The notes under the pieces: model-generated | Told to the model about the DNA's origin: nothing | The model's input: the letters and a program-made list of their open reading frames with translations, nothing else | Databases searched by the model: none | NCBI GenBank assembly: GCA_034142505.1 | Contig: JAWZDV010000095.1 | Location: forward strand, 1-64,000 | Source: Hungatella_A sp034142505 | GTDB lineage: Bacteria; Bacillota; Clostridia; Lachnospirales; Lachnospiraceae | DNA length: 64,000 bases | Reading direction: 5' to 3' | In this document: piece after piece, positions 28,204 through 36,354 of the stretch | Layout: each line of letters opens with the position of its first letter | Position numbering within the stretch: the stretch's first letter is position 1 | Translations under genes and position numbers: made by a program

Positions 28204-28236
28204 CAAAAGCCCCGGATATCTTAAAATATCCGGGGC
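28204..28236 (-). terminator. Expression-platform terminator of the FMN riboswitch
   Basis: GCCCCGGATAT pairs with ATATCCGGGGC (28209-28236), followed by U residues (28204-28208). It lies about 90 bases upstream of ribU and downstream of the aptamer, so FMN binding is expected to stop transcription. Confidence 0.9.
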
Positions 28237-28258
28237 AAATCAAACTACCGTCACACAA

Positions 28259-28371
28259 TTTCTTCTCACATCCAGACTATACTGTCGGTTTTGGAATTGC
28301 ACCAAATCAACCGCTAAAGCGGGTCGCGGACTGTCACCGCCGGTAGGGAATTACACCCTGCCCCGAAGAAC
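28259..28371 (-). ncRNA. FMN riboswitch (RFN element) aptamer
   Basis: On the minus strand the RFN core runs from CTTCGGGGCAGGGTG through AATTCCC, ACCGGCGGTGAC, AGTCCGCGACCC, GGTTGATTTGGTG and AATTCC to AAAACCGACAGTATAGTC and GGATGTGAGAAGA. These match the conserved FMN aptamer helices and junctions. With the following terminator it forms a transcriptional off-switch for riboflavin uptake. Confidence 0.97.
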
Positions 28372-28394
28372 TTTTTTATTTTATTTACAGGTTT

Positions 28395-28423
28395 ATTATA
28401 ATACGTTTGATGGTATATTTCAA
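28395..28423 (-). promoter_or_regulatory. Predicted sigma-A promoter of the riboswitch-ribU unit
   Basis: TTGAAA (28418-28423) and TATAAT (28395-28400) on the minus strand are spaced by 17 bases, starting transcription shortly before the FMN aptamer. The remainder of 28424-28536 shows nothing else. Confidence 0.75.
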
Positions 28424-28536
28424 GTAAAATTTGGGATTAGGCTGTAAAACGATTAGAACCAGACAGAATTCGTTCCATTGCACCGCACACCTTATTCTTT
28501 TATTTTTGTTTGAAATTCTTGGCTTCAAAAAATGAA

Positions 28537-29256
28537 TCAGTCTTCTTTGATCAAAAGCCGGATCGCGTCACAGGCCACCTGGATGGTCTTCTCCATGTCA
28601 CCAAAGGACATGATGGAAGACGCTCTGCACCCTCTGATAGAGGAAATCACGAAGATAGCCGCGGCTTCCATCTCAGAGGTCATCACATTGCCTTTCCTCC
28701 ACGCTTCCCAGTGCTCGTGAAGTCTGGCTGAAGCGGGCATGTTGTCCGGCTCGTGCTGGCCATAGAAGGAATCCTTGGACTGGGTAATCCCCTCGGCATA
28801 ATGATATCCTAACCGGGCGGCGGCTCTGGCAAGAGCATCCACCACGTGGCGGTCGGCAACAGCCGGATACTCGATAGGGATGTAATGGATCGTAGTCCCC
28901 TCATCTCTCACAGCAGCTGTATTAATCACACCGTCCAGTTCCGGATCGAAGGCGGCATCGCAGACTTTTCCGGCCGTCCCAACGCGGATGAAGGTGTCGG
29001 CGCCGCACTTGATCAGTTCCTCCAGGGCAATCGCGGTGGAGGGACAGCCCATGCCGGTAGATGTCACGGAAACCCTGACACCGTCCAACGTTCCGGTCCA
29101 GGTCTTGTGTTCACGGTTGTGAGCCACCAGCTTGGCATCGTCAAAAAAACTGGCAATCAAATCCGTACGGAACGGGTCTCCCGGCAATAGTACATATCGG
29201 CCCACGTCTCCCTTTGCACATTGAATATGGTACATTTTATCGCTTGTATTTATCAT
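28537..29256 (-). CDS. Nucleoside phosphorylase, uridine-phosphorylase-like (copy 1)
   Basis: Phosphorolytic enzyme of 239 residues of the PNP/UDP family that releases a base and makes (deoxy)ribose 1-phosphate. Motifs are LPGDPFRT (phosphate site), VTSTGMGCPSTAI, FIRVGTAG, ITQSKDSFYG and TSEMEAAA, where Met-Glu contact the ribose. The start ATG at 29256 has AAAGGAGG eight bases upstream and overlaps the preceding kinase gene. It is the last gene of a long operon whose second gene encodes a close paralogue (38658-39398). Base preference (uridine, deoxyuridine or other) is inferred, not shown. Confidence 0.88.
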   Translation of the reverse strand: MINTSDKMYHIQCAKGDVGRYVLLPGDPFRTDLIASFFDDAKLVAHNREHKTWTGTLDGVRVSVTSTGMGCPSTAIALEELIKCGADTFIRVGTAGKVCDAAFDPELDGVINTAAVRDEGTTIHYIPIEYPAVADRHVVDALARAAARLGYHYAEGITQSKDSFYGQHEPDNMPASARLHEHWEAWRKGNVMTSEMEAAAIFVISSIRGCRASSIMSFGDMEKTIQVACDAIRLLIKED

Positions 29257-30205
29257 TGTCACTGCCTCCTTTAATCGAATCATTTTTATTTGGATTTTTT
29301 AAGATCATGTTCACAAGTTTCTCCGCTTCGCTTCTTCTCTCCTGGTTCATGAATGCCATAGGCCCGTACTGTCTCGCATTGTAGGATGCAGCCACAGCCG
29401 CCATAGCGCCGACTTCTTCAAAGCTCCGCTTCTCCACCAGACCTGTCATGGCAGCGGCCGTGGACGCATTGCCACAGCCGGTGGGATCTACTTCTCCCGG
29501 AGTTATGTACGACGGCGCAAATACCTGCCGGTTCTGATCAATCACATAAGCGCCCCTCACCCCCACCCGGAAGTACACCGGTACACCAAGTCCTGCCATG
29601 TGGGCAATCAATTTCTCTTCCTCCTGAATCCCAAATAAACTTATGGCCTCTTTCAGGTTCAGGGAATAGAAATCCACCATCGGTAGAATCCGGTAAAAGT
29701 CTTCCAAATGCTCCCGGTCCGCCGTAGCCGTAGCCACCTCCCACATGATTGGAAAGCCATATATTTCTTTGTAACGCCCCATCCGTTCCCAGTAATCCCT
29801 GTCAATATCCATGATGTTGTACATTCCTCTGAGATTTTTGTAATATGGCTCCATCTCTTCCGGCGACAGCGTCATAAAATCAATCTGACTCCAATCCGTC
29901 TCCCCCTGTCCCAAAAGCCCCTCCTCATAGCTTCCGTCCTCATGATACCTCAGGAAAAAATGATTGGTCCTCTTCCCCTTCACCCGGATACCATCTCTGA
30001 CCAGACCATAGCGGTCCATCCATTGGGAGAAGAAACAGTCCCCGTCCTCCCCGCAGCCGGCAGCCAGAATCACGCTGTCACTCCACAGTCCCGCTCCCGC
30101 CGCGGCATAAACCGCCCCGCCTCCAATGACGCCGGACAGACGTTTTCCATCGCAGAACGTGATTTCATTTACCATCATGGCTCCATTTACCAGATAATCC
30201 GCCAT
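29237..30205 (-). CDS. PfkB-family carbohydrate kinase homologue with altered catalytic motif
   Basis: Ribokinase-fold protein of 322 residues. The sugar-binding GGGAVYAAAG segment (~28) and the C-terminal anion-hole region are recognisable. The usual DTTGAGD motif reads DPTGCGN here, so the catalytic base Asp is Asn. The protein may be a weak or specialised kinase, or a non-catalytic homologue. It sits between a SIS protein and a nucleoside phosphorylase and starts two bases after the SIS stop, with GGAG sites upstream. A canonical PfkB kinase lies in the same operon at 33267-34202. Confidence 0.78.
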   Translation of the reverse strand: MADYLVNGAMMVNEITFCDGKRLSGVIGGGAVYAAAGAGLWSDSVILAAGCGEDGDCFFSQWMDRYGLVRDGIRVKGKRTNHFFLRYHEDGSYEEGLLGQGETDWSQIDFMTLSPEEMEPYYKNLRGMYNIMDIDRDYWERMGRYKEIYGFPIMWEVATATADREHLEDFYRILPMVDFYSLNLKEAISLFGIQEEEKLIAHMAGLGVPVYFRVGVRGAYVIDQNRQVFAPSYITPGEVDPTGCGNASTAAAMTGLVEKRSFEEVGAMAAVAASYNARQYGPMAFMNQERRSEAEKLVNMILKNPNKNDSIKGGSDNDKYKR

Positions 30206-30207
30206 TG

Positions 30208-31332
30208 TTACTCCTTCTCCTTATAGATCAGCTTTTCAATCGCTTTTGTCTGCACCACATTGTCAAAGTGAAACGGGCACACATCAAGAATCTCGGAGAT
30301 ATGATAGGCAAACAGCTCCATCGGCAGTTTCAAACTCATAGGAGAAAATGATTCGTTATCCGCCATGTTCACATCCAGTCGCCGCTCTGCCTTTAATTCC
30401 CGTCTGTCTCCCTCCCATGCCACCGCGATGCCGTGGCTTTCAAAGGAATCGATGATCTCCAAAATCTTTGCAGCCCGCTCCGCTCCTTCTCCGGCCGCCA
30501 GAACAAAGGTAAAGGTATCTTTCTCCGTCATCTGCCGCTCCTCATGGGCCCACTCCTCCGTCTCCTGCACAATATGGCCCTGGCCTGCCGCCTCATGAAG
30601 CTTAGCCACCGCGAATCTGGCCGTAGCAAGATTCACGCCATGGCCAGTCACCACATAAGGTACACGATAGACCGCTCTGTTTGCAATCTCACGAACCGGT
30701 CCGTCCAGCTGCTCCGCATTTTCCCGCATCACACTCAGGTTATAACGGATTTCCTCCATGGCCGCGCCATATTCGTCCGTTCCAATATGACCATTTTTCA
30801 CCCCCAGCCGGAGGGCTGTCAGAAACAGTACCGTCAAATTGGCCAGATAATGACAGGTCAGCGGAACCGGGCCTTCCTCCGGCATCGGAATATGGATATC
30901 CACAACCGCGTCCGCGATCGACCAGATTGCACTCCCTTTCCGGTTATTGATCCCCAGGGTCCGCACCTGTTTTTCTCTTGCCCGCTCCAGACAGTCCAGA
31001 CTGGTACCCACATTGCCTGACACGGACACCCCGATCACGATGTCCTCCTTCTCAAGCCGTCTGTGGTCATAGGTGACAAACTCGTATGCCTCCGACGGAA
31101 TCAGATTAACACCTGCATACCGGTAAAATGCCTCCCTCGCCGCCTCACCCGCATAATAGGAATCGCCGCAGCCACACACATAAATATTATGAATCCTCCG
31201 GCAGTCCAACCCAGCCGTGACCGTCTCTATCTGCCGCTCATAATCCGGGAGATTCCGAAGCACAGTATCACCTTGGCTGAAAATATCCTCATACAGATAC
31301 CCTCTGAGAATCCCTCCCAATGTCTTTTCCAT
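30208..31332 (-). CDS. SIS-domain sugar-phosphate protein (GlmS/FrlB isomerase-like)
   Basis: Protein of 374 residues with two SIS domains. The first has IYVCGCGDSYYAGEAAREAF (~50), with VIGVSVSGNVGTSLDCLERA (~100), which forms the phosphosugar pocket. The later part (VVTGHGVNLATARFAVAKLHEA, EEWAHEE) matches the second domain of GlmS and fructosamine deglycases. It lacks the glutaminase domain of GlmS, so it is an isomerase or deglycase-like enzyme acting on a phosphorylated sugar or sugar-amine adduct. The specific substrate is unknown. The operon context suggests a pentose or nucleoside derivative. Confidence 0.82.
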   Translation of the reverse strand: MEKTLGGILRGYLYEDIFSQGDTVLRNLPDYERQIETVTAGLDCRRIHNIYVCGCGDSYYAGEAAREAFYRYAGVNLIPSEAYEFVTYDHRRLEKEDIVIGVSVSGNVGTSLDCLERAREKQVRTLGINNRKGSAIWSIADAVVDIHIPMPEEGPVPLTCHYLANLTVLFLTALRLGVKNGHIGTDEYGAAMEEIRYNLSVMRENAEQLDGPVREIANRAVYRVPYVVTGHGVNLATARFAVAKLHEAAGQGHIVQETEEWAHEERQMTEKDTFTFVLAAGEGAERAAKILEIIDSFESHGIAVAWEGDRRELKAERRLDVNMADNESFSPMSLKLPMELFAYHISEILDVCPFHFDNVVQTKAIEKLIYKEKE

Positions 31333-31343
31333 GCAAATTCCTC

Positions 31344-32195
31344 CTAGTTCCCTGTTTCAGACACAGCCAGAACCGGTTCCACTGATTCCTCCGCTGGCAA
31401 TTCCTCCGCCATCTCCAATTCCGCTTCCCTCACCCGTTCCATATATTCATGGGCCCGTTTCGGGTTTACGGGATTCTTTAAATTTCCATCCTTAATCCAC
31501 GCGCCCACACACGCGCCGTCAAAGACTCCCAGCACTTCTTTGATGTTCTCCCCATTGGTGCCTCCACCAATCATCAGCGGGACATCCGGCAGCGCTTCCC
31601 TTACCTGTCCGGCCATCTCCAATGCCTGCTCCACAGAAGCAGCAGATAAAAACAATCCGTCTGCAAACGCATACCTCACCGTCTCTACCGCCGCCTCCCG
31701 CACAGGAAGCGGAGCAATTGGCACCGAATGACTCTCATACACATCCGCCAGCACCTTCACCTTGGAATTCAGGCGTTTCCGCAGTTCACACACCTCAATA
31801 CACTGGCCTTCAATATATCCGAAAGTTGTCATTTCCCCGCGGGTATACACATGCTCCACCCGGATAAAATCCGCGCCGGAGGCCTCCGCCACCGCCAGAG
31901 ATGCTGCGCCGTCCCAGTTCACCAGAATTCCCATCACCATGTCCGGAAATGTCTCCCGAAGCAATGCGGCCGTCCTGGTCATATAAGCCACCGTCTCCAT
32001 ATTGGACCGCTGTTTTGTGGGACCGTCCTCAAAATTCTGCAGAATAAACCCGTCAAATCCATTGTCACTGAGGGCCTTTGCTTCCTTTAAGGCATAGGCC
32101 AGTATTTCCGAAAATGCCTGTCCCCGATACAGATACGTCCCAGGAAGCGGAGGCAGCTGCACCATCCCCAGCGCAAGTTTTCCTTTCCCAAACAT
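31344..32195 (-). CDS. BtpA/SgcQ family TIM-barrel protein
   Basis: Protein of 283 residues that begins LALGMVQLPPLPGT, the diagnostic opening of BtpA/SgcQ proteins. GFILQNFEDGP, GILVNWDGAASLAVAEASGADFIRVE and PLMIGGGTNGENIKEVL complete a TIM-barrel pattern with a likely phosphate-binding site at GGGTNGEN. BtpA affects photosystem I in cyanobacteria, and SgcQ is of unknown function in an E. coli sugar operon. Here an enzymatic role on a phosphorylated sugar is plausible but unproven. It lies between the SIS gene and a 143-base spacer that carries 14-bp repeats. Confidence 0.85.
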   Translation of the reverse strand: MFGKGKLALGMVQLPPLPGTYLYRGQAFSEILAYALKEAKALSDNGFDGFILQNFEDGPTKQRSNMETVAYMTRTAALLRETFPDMVMGILVNWDGAASLAVAEASGADFIRVEHVYTRGEMTTFGYIEGQCIEVCELRKRLNSKVKVLADVYESHSVPIAPLPVREAAVETVRYAFADGLFLSAASVEQALEMAGQVREALPDVPLMIGGGTNGENIKEVLGVFDGACVGAWIKDGNLKNPVNPKRAHEYMERVREAELEMAEELPAEESVEPVLAVSETGN

Positions 32196-32222
32196 GAAAC
32201 GAATCTCCTTCCTTTTTCAATC

Positions 32223-32305
32223 ACGTTTCTGGATTACATTTCTTCTACCATATTTCTTTGACTACATTTCTTTGAATACATTTCTTCTATCACGTTCCTG
32301 CATTG
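32223..32305. repeat. 14-bp tandem repeat in an operon spacer
   Basis: Five units of 14 bases with consensus ACATTTCTTTGAAT (32236, 32250, 32264, 32278, 32292) follow a degenerate copy at 32223. They lie in the 143-base gap between the BtpA and eIF2B-like genes, the longest gap within the otherwise tightly packed operon. Confidence 0.8.
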
Positions 32306-32338
32306 TACAGTTCCGTTATCCGGATCTGTTCCCCTGCA

Positions 32339-33265
32339 TCACGCTTCCTTTCTCACTTCCTCCGGTGCAAGGTATCCTCTCTCCGTGATAAAACCGGTGA
32401 TATACCTTGACGGAACCAATTCAATCCCCACACACCGCACCTCCATAGAAAGTTCTTCCGAAATATCAGCCACGCCAAGGACCTCCCTCATATCAAACAC
32501 TTCCAGCTTCTTCTGATTCTCCTCCGACAGCCGTTCATCCAGCTTGATAAACTGCGTAATCCCATAAAACGGAACCCCATATTCTCTGCACAGAACCGCC
32601 AGAGTCAGGGAACCGGTCGTATTGTACAAACTTCCGTCCCCACAGAAGGTTTCCACCCCCACCAATGCCGCATCACAGTTCCCGATATAATAGGCCATGG
32701 CACAGTCCGGAATCAACGCAAACCGAAGATTTTCCCCCTCATGATTCCTGATAAACGGCATACCTCCATCCAGCGTCCTGCTCTCCGGCACAAACACCAG
32801 AATCGGTCTGCCCCAGGTCTCCATCTCCTGGAGCACCGCATTCACGGTGCTGGAATAGTCGTACACCATCACGGCATCCACCTTCTCAAGCACAGTCCGC
32901 GCGCAATCCATAATTCTTTCATTCCAGTGCCTGCTCTCATAAGTATAGGACTCACAGCTTTCCAAAAGCCGTCTTGCAAACACCTCCCCCGATAATCCTT
33001 CCTCCTTCACCGGTTCCATCAGACAGCGGATCGCATTTCTCACCGCAATACTGGAATCTCCCCTCATCCGGTCAAAAAAATCCGTCAGCTCAAACGCCGT
33101 TTCCCAGCCGTCCTTTCCGGACATCCTTCCATCCTTCACCTGCCCCGCTAGATCCTCCAGCATGTGGATGATGGAACAGATATTGGAATTGGCTCCCAGC
33201 TTTCTGCCTAAGACAATATCATCAAAGTCCTCCACCGATGTAGTCAGCTTCTCTATCAATTCCAT
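32339..33265 (-). CDS. eIF2B alpha-like / pentose-phosphate isomerase-fold protein
   Basis: Protein of 308 residues of the IF-2B family, which includes MtnA and ribose-1,5-bisphosphate isomerase. An N-terminal helical domain is followed by a Rossmann-like part with PILVFVPESRTLDGG, FALIPDCAMAYYIGNCDAALVGVETFCGDGS and NTTGSLTLAVLCREYGVPFYG. Aligned by eye with known isomerases, the catalytic Cys (THC) position reads YDY and the catalytic Asp (GAD) reads GVE. It may therefore catalyse something else or bind a sugar phosphate. It lies one base downstream of a canonical PfkB kinase gene, a pairing expected for a ribose-1-phosphate kinase and isomerase. Confidence 0.8.
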   Translation of the reverse strand: MELIEKLTTSVEDFDDIVLGRKLGANSNICSIIHMLEDLAGQVKDGRMSGKDGWETAFELTDFFDRMRGDSSIAVRNAIRCLMEPVKEEGLSGEVFARRLLESCESYTYESRHWNERIMDCARTVLEKVDAVMVYDYSSTVNAVLQEMETWGRPILVFVPESRTLDGGMPFIRNHEGENLRFALIPDCAMAYYIGNCDAALVGVETFCGDGSLYNTTGSLTLAVLCREYGVPFYGITQFIKLDERLSEENQKKLEVFDMREVLGVADISEELSMEVRCVGIELVPSRYITGFITERGYLAPEEVRKEA

Positions 33266-33266
33266 G

Positions 33267-34202
33267 TTACAATCCTTCCTCTTCTAACCGTTTTAAGAAT
33301 TCCAGAACCGTTCTCTCCGAAACCGCCCCCGACTGCGCGCCCTTCCCCGTTACTGCCCGGGCCGCCGCGGCCGCTGCAAACCTCCCGGTCCTCAGAATAT
33401 CCCAGCCCTTTAAATACCCATACAAAAATGCGCCATTATGAGTGTCCCCGGCTCCCGTCGTATCCACCACCTTCACACGGAATGCCGGAATCCTGTACTC
33501 CTTCCCCTCAGCGCAGATCCGGCACCCCTGGTCCCCCATGGTCACCATCACAATGGAACCGTTCTCCTCCGACAGCTTCCTGGCAAAATCCACCTGCTCC
33601 CCCTTACAATACTTCTCATAGGAGGCCTGGTTAAAGGAAATAATATCCGCCATCCGGAAGAAATAATCGTCTTCTTCATCCTCCCGGTCCAAAAATGTCG
33701 TCGGCTCCACATCCACCATAATCCCGGTTCCCTGTTCCTTCATCTCCCGCACCAATTCCCGCCCACATTCCAGTTCCCGCAGGTTATAAATCGTGGTATA
33801 CAAAAACTCGGCATTCTCAATCAGCGCTCTCATCTCGCTACTAATCCGGACCGGCGGCTTGTCATTTTCATGAATAAAAACCGTTCGCTCCCCTTCTGAT
33901 AAATAGATCGTCGCCTTCAAATTCCGGTATCCATCCAGTCGCTCGATATATCCGGTATCAATATGCAGCTTCTCTAAACTGTCCGCCAGAAAATCCGTGT
34001 ACTCATCCACTCCCAGGGTATCCAGCAGATACGTCTTCCTCCCCAGCGTCCCCAGCACCCCGGCCGCATCCGCCACCAGTCCTCCCGGCAGTACCTCCTC
34101 CTGTTTCACAAAACATTTCGCCCCGGGAAGCAGGGGCGTGGTGCACCGATAATACTCATCCACATCCACCGGCCCCAGCGCCACAACATAACCTTCCTCC
34201 AT
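33267..34202 (-). CDS. PfkB-family carbohydrate kinase (canonical motif)
   Basis: Ribokinase-like kinase of 311 residues. The N-terminal sugar site EVLPGGLVADAAGVLGTLG and the C-terminal catalytic motif DTTGAGDTHNGAF, with intact Asp base, are clear. The sugar is not determined. The neighbours (nucleoside phosphorylases, eIF2B-like protein) make ribose 1-phosphate or a related pentose phosphate a reasonable candidate. Ribokinase, fructokinase or pseudouridine-kinase activity cannot be excluded. It starts directly after the MFS stop codon, with GGAGGGGG upstream. Confidence 0.88.
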   Translation of the reverse strand: MEEGYVVALGPVDVDEYYRCTTPLLPGAKCFVKQEEVLPGGLVADAAGVLGTLGRKTYLLDTLGVDEYTDFLADSLEKLHIDTGYIERLDGYRNLKATIYLSEGERTVFIHENDKPPVRISSEMRALIENAEFLYTTIYNLRELECGRELVREMKEQGTGIMVDVEPTTFLDREDEEDDYFFRMADIISFNQASYEKYCKGEQVDFARKLSEENGSIVMVTMGDQGCRICAEGKEYRIPAFRVKVVDTTGAGDTHNGAFLYGYLKGWDILRTGRFAAAAAARAVTGKGAQSGAVSERTVLEFLKRLEEEGL

Positions 34203-35453
34203 CTAATGCATCCCCCTCCTCGAATACCGAAATGTCAAAACCACCACGACCGCATAGACCGCCAGCGCGATCAAAAACACCACATTCAAATGAAATACCC
34301 TGCTCATCACCCCTCCCAGAGAAGAACATACAATGTAGAACGGCGCCACCGCAATCCCCAAAGCCGCCACCAACACCGGAATCATATTTCCTCTTGAATA
34401 TATAATCCCCGCCACACTGGTAGACAGCTGAATAAACTGCTGCGCAAACGCCACCAGCACAAACAACAGATACCCAAATCCATAATGAGGCATCACAATG
34501 GCCAGCCCGGCCGCCAGCATCCCACTAAGGGCGCCAAACCTAACCATATAGAGCGGTCCCAGCCGGTCTCCCACATAGCCAGCCAGCTTTCCGGCCGCCA
34601 TGTTGGACAGCAGAAGCACTGTCGTCATCGTCCCCACAAAACCGGGCGTCACCGCGTCCATCTGGGATACTCTCACGATATAGAATGGAATCGCCATCTC
34701 CGCCGCTCCGAGAATCATTCTCAGCAGCACAAACTGGCGGTACGACACATTGGTCTTCACAACTTCCTTTACAATCGCCGGAAGTTCCCTGGCGTAAATC
34801 CGTTTTCGTTCTCTCTCATCAGGTACCTCCTTCACTCCGATGGCCGGCACTAACGATCCCAAAACCGCCATCACCGTCCCGAAGATAAACAGCTTTCTGT
34901 AATTCACCGGAAACTGATAAGTGTCCAGCAAAACCTTCATAATCCGCGCACTCAGTACGCCGGCCGCCGCCCCCACCAGCGAGTAGGACCCGTAAAAACC
35001 CCCGATATTCCGGTGGAAAATGTTCCCCAGCATATTGCTGAACACCGGAGACGCCATCCCAGCCGATATCGCAAACACAGCAAAGGAGGCAAAAAACGTG
35101 GTCAGCGCCAGCGCTTCGCTGCTTCCTATAAAATAAGTAGAAATTATAATAAACAAAAAACCAATTCTCTCAAGCCCGCAGATCAAAATCATCGTCCACT
35201 TGGGACTTTTAGCATTTAGTCCAACCAGACAGGAGAGAATGCTGGACCCGTAGGAGCAGCCATAATAAATCACCGCCACCAATGCCACAAAAAAACTGTT
35301 GGAGGTAATATTCTGGACATAGACCGGGAACACCGTCGTGTAGGAAAAAATACTGAAAGCAAAATTTACACAGAAGGCTTCCAAAAGCATGGTTATATAA
35401 TTTCTCTTATAATACTTCTCTTTTAAGTCAATTCTCTCTTTTTCACTCAGCAT
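34203..35453 (-). CDS. Major facilitator superfamily transporter
   Basis: Polytopic membrane protein of about 416 residues with roughly 12 hydrophobic segments. Typical MFS features are a large central loop (GVKEVPDERERKRIYARELP) and GDRLGPLYMVRFG in the position of the MFS loop motif. No substrate-diagnostic motif is recognised. Its place in the nucleoside/pentose operon suggests import of a nucleoside or sugar, or export of a base. A GTG at 35456 precedes the ATG used here; the ribosome site is weak (GGG TAGAGTG). Confidence 0.82.
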   Translation of the reverse strand: MLSEKERIDLKEKYYKRNYITMLLEAFCVNFAFSIFSYTTVFPVYVQNITSNSFFVALVAVIYYGCSYGSSILSCLVGLNAKSPKWTMILICGLERIGFLFIIISTYFIGSSEALALTTFFASFAVFAISAGMASPVFSNMLGNIFHRNIGGFYGSYSLVGAAAGVLSARIMKVLLDTYQFPVNYRKLFIFGTVMAVLGSLVPAIGVKEVPDERERKRIYARELPAIVKEVVKTNVSYRQFVLLRMILGAAEMAIPFYIVRVSQMDAVTPGFVGTMTTVLLLSNMAAGKLAGYVGDRLGPLYMVRFGALSGMLAAGLAIVMPHYGFGYLLFVLVAFAQQFIQLSTSVAGIIYSRGNMIPVLVAALGIAVAPFYIVCSSLGGVMSRVFHLNVVFLIALAVYAVVVVLTFRYSRRGMH

Positions 35454-35550
35454 CACTCTACCCGCATTTTTCTATGAAACAGGCTGCCCGATTGGCAGGC
35501 ATTTCACCATATTCCTCCAACCTGACAGCCCCTTTTCTTTTCCAGCCCGA

Positions 35551-36339
35551 TTATTTCAGCACAAATCTAACCAGCACCCAGTACACCACACAGGCTGCGG
35601 ATACCACAATACTGCCGATCCGAAGCGCCGCGTCCGCTTTCGTCTTCTCTAAATCCCGGTAAATGGTTTTGCCGCACTCCGCGTTAAATCCCTTGCTCTC
35701 CATCGCCACGGCCCGGTCCCGCACCTTCATAATGGAATTGGCCACCACCGGAACCATAACCGGAATAAACGCCTTAAACCGTTTCCAAAGATTTCCCTCC
35801 GTGTCCAGTCCTCTTGCTTTTTGAGCGTCCATAATCTGGTTCATATCCTTGCCAAGAACCGGAATGATCTGAAACGTACTGACGAAGATAAAAGATGCAT
35901 GGTAAGACAGTCCCGCCTCACACATGGACACGCCCAAATCCGTCATATTAATCGTCCGAAACAGCAGGAATAACGATGCCATCAGAGGAGCAATCCTCAT
36001 AAAATAAACCATGGCATAATCAATCCCCTCCCGGTAGAACTTCCAGTTTAGCAGCGGCAGGATGAACAGCGGATCTTTCGTCTTGTCGCACACCGGATTG
36101 AGCATCCCGTTGATACCGAACATCATGACAAACATCAGAAGAATCGCAAACAAAATCACCTTAAATTCCGTCAAATATTTCTCATGGACCGTCCACAAAA
36201 TACTAATCACCATAATTGCCCCGGAAATCCAGTAATTCTGAACCAGCATGACCACCAGAATCAATGCCAGCGACACCCACAGTTTTGTGTTGGGATACAG
36301 CTTACGCAGAAACGTAGGTTTATTTACTTTTTGTATCAT
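35551..36339 (-). CDS. ECF transporter transmembrane component EcfT
   Basis: Energy-coupling component of 262 residues with several membrane helices and the two Ala-Arg-Gly coupling motifs: DAQKARGLD (~160) and AVAMESKGFN (~207), the second a variant of the usual ARG. EcfT transmits ATP-driven motion from the EcfA ATPases to the S component encoded next to it. All four ECF parts are encoded together here, so this is a dedicated rather than shared transporter. Confidence 0.9.
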   Translation of the reverse strand: MIQKVNKPTFLRKLYPNTKLWVSLALILVVMLVQNYWISGAIMVISILWTVHEKYLTEFKVILFAILLMFVMMFGINGMLNPVCDKTKDPLFILPLLNWKFYREGIDYAMVYFMRIAPLMASLFLLFRTINMTDLGVSMCEAGLSYHASFIFVSTFQIIPVLGKDMNQIMDAQKARGLDTEGNLWKRFKAFIPVMVPVVANSIMKVRDRAVAMESKGFNAECGKTIYRDLEKTKADAALRIGSIVVSAACVVYWVLVRFVLK

Positions 36340-36354
36340 GCGCTTATCCTCTTA

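Noticed and set aside
30208..34202. Fructoselysine-type pathway (SIS deglycase plus PfkB kinase)
   Set aside because: The SIS/PfkB pair would fit, but the two nucleoside phosphorylases, DeoC and the eIF2B-like gene in the same operon make a nucleoside or pentose route more likely. It remains an alternative.
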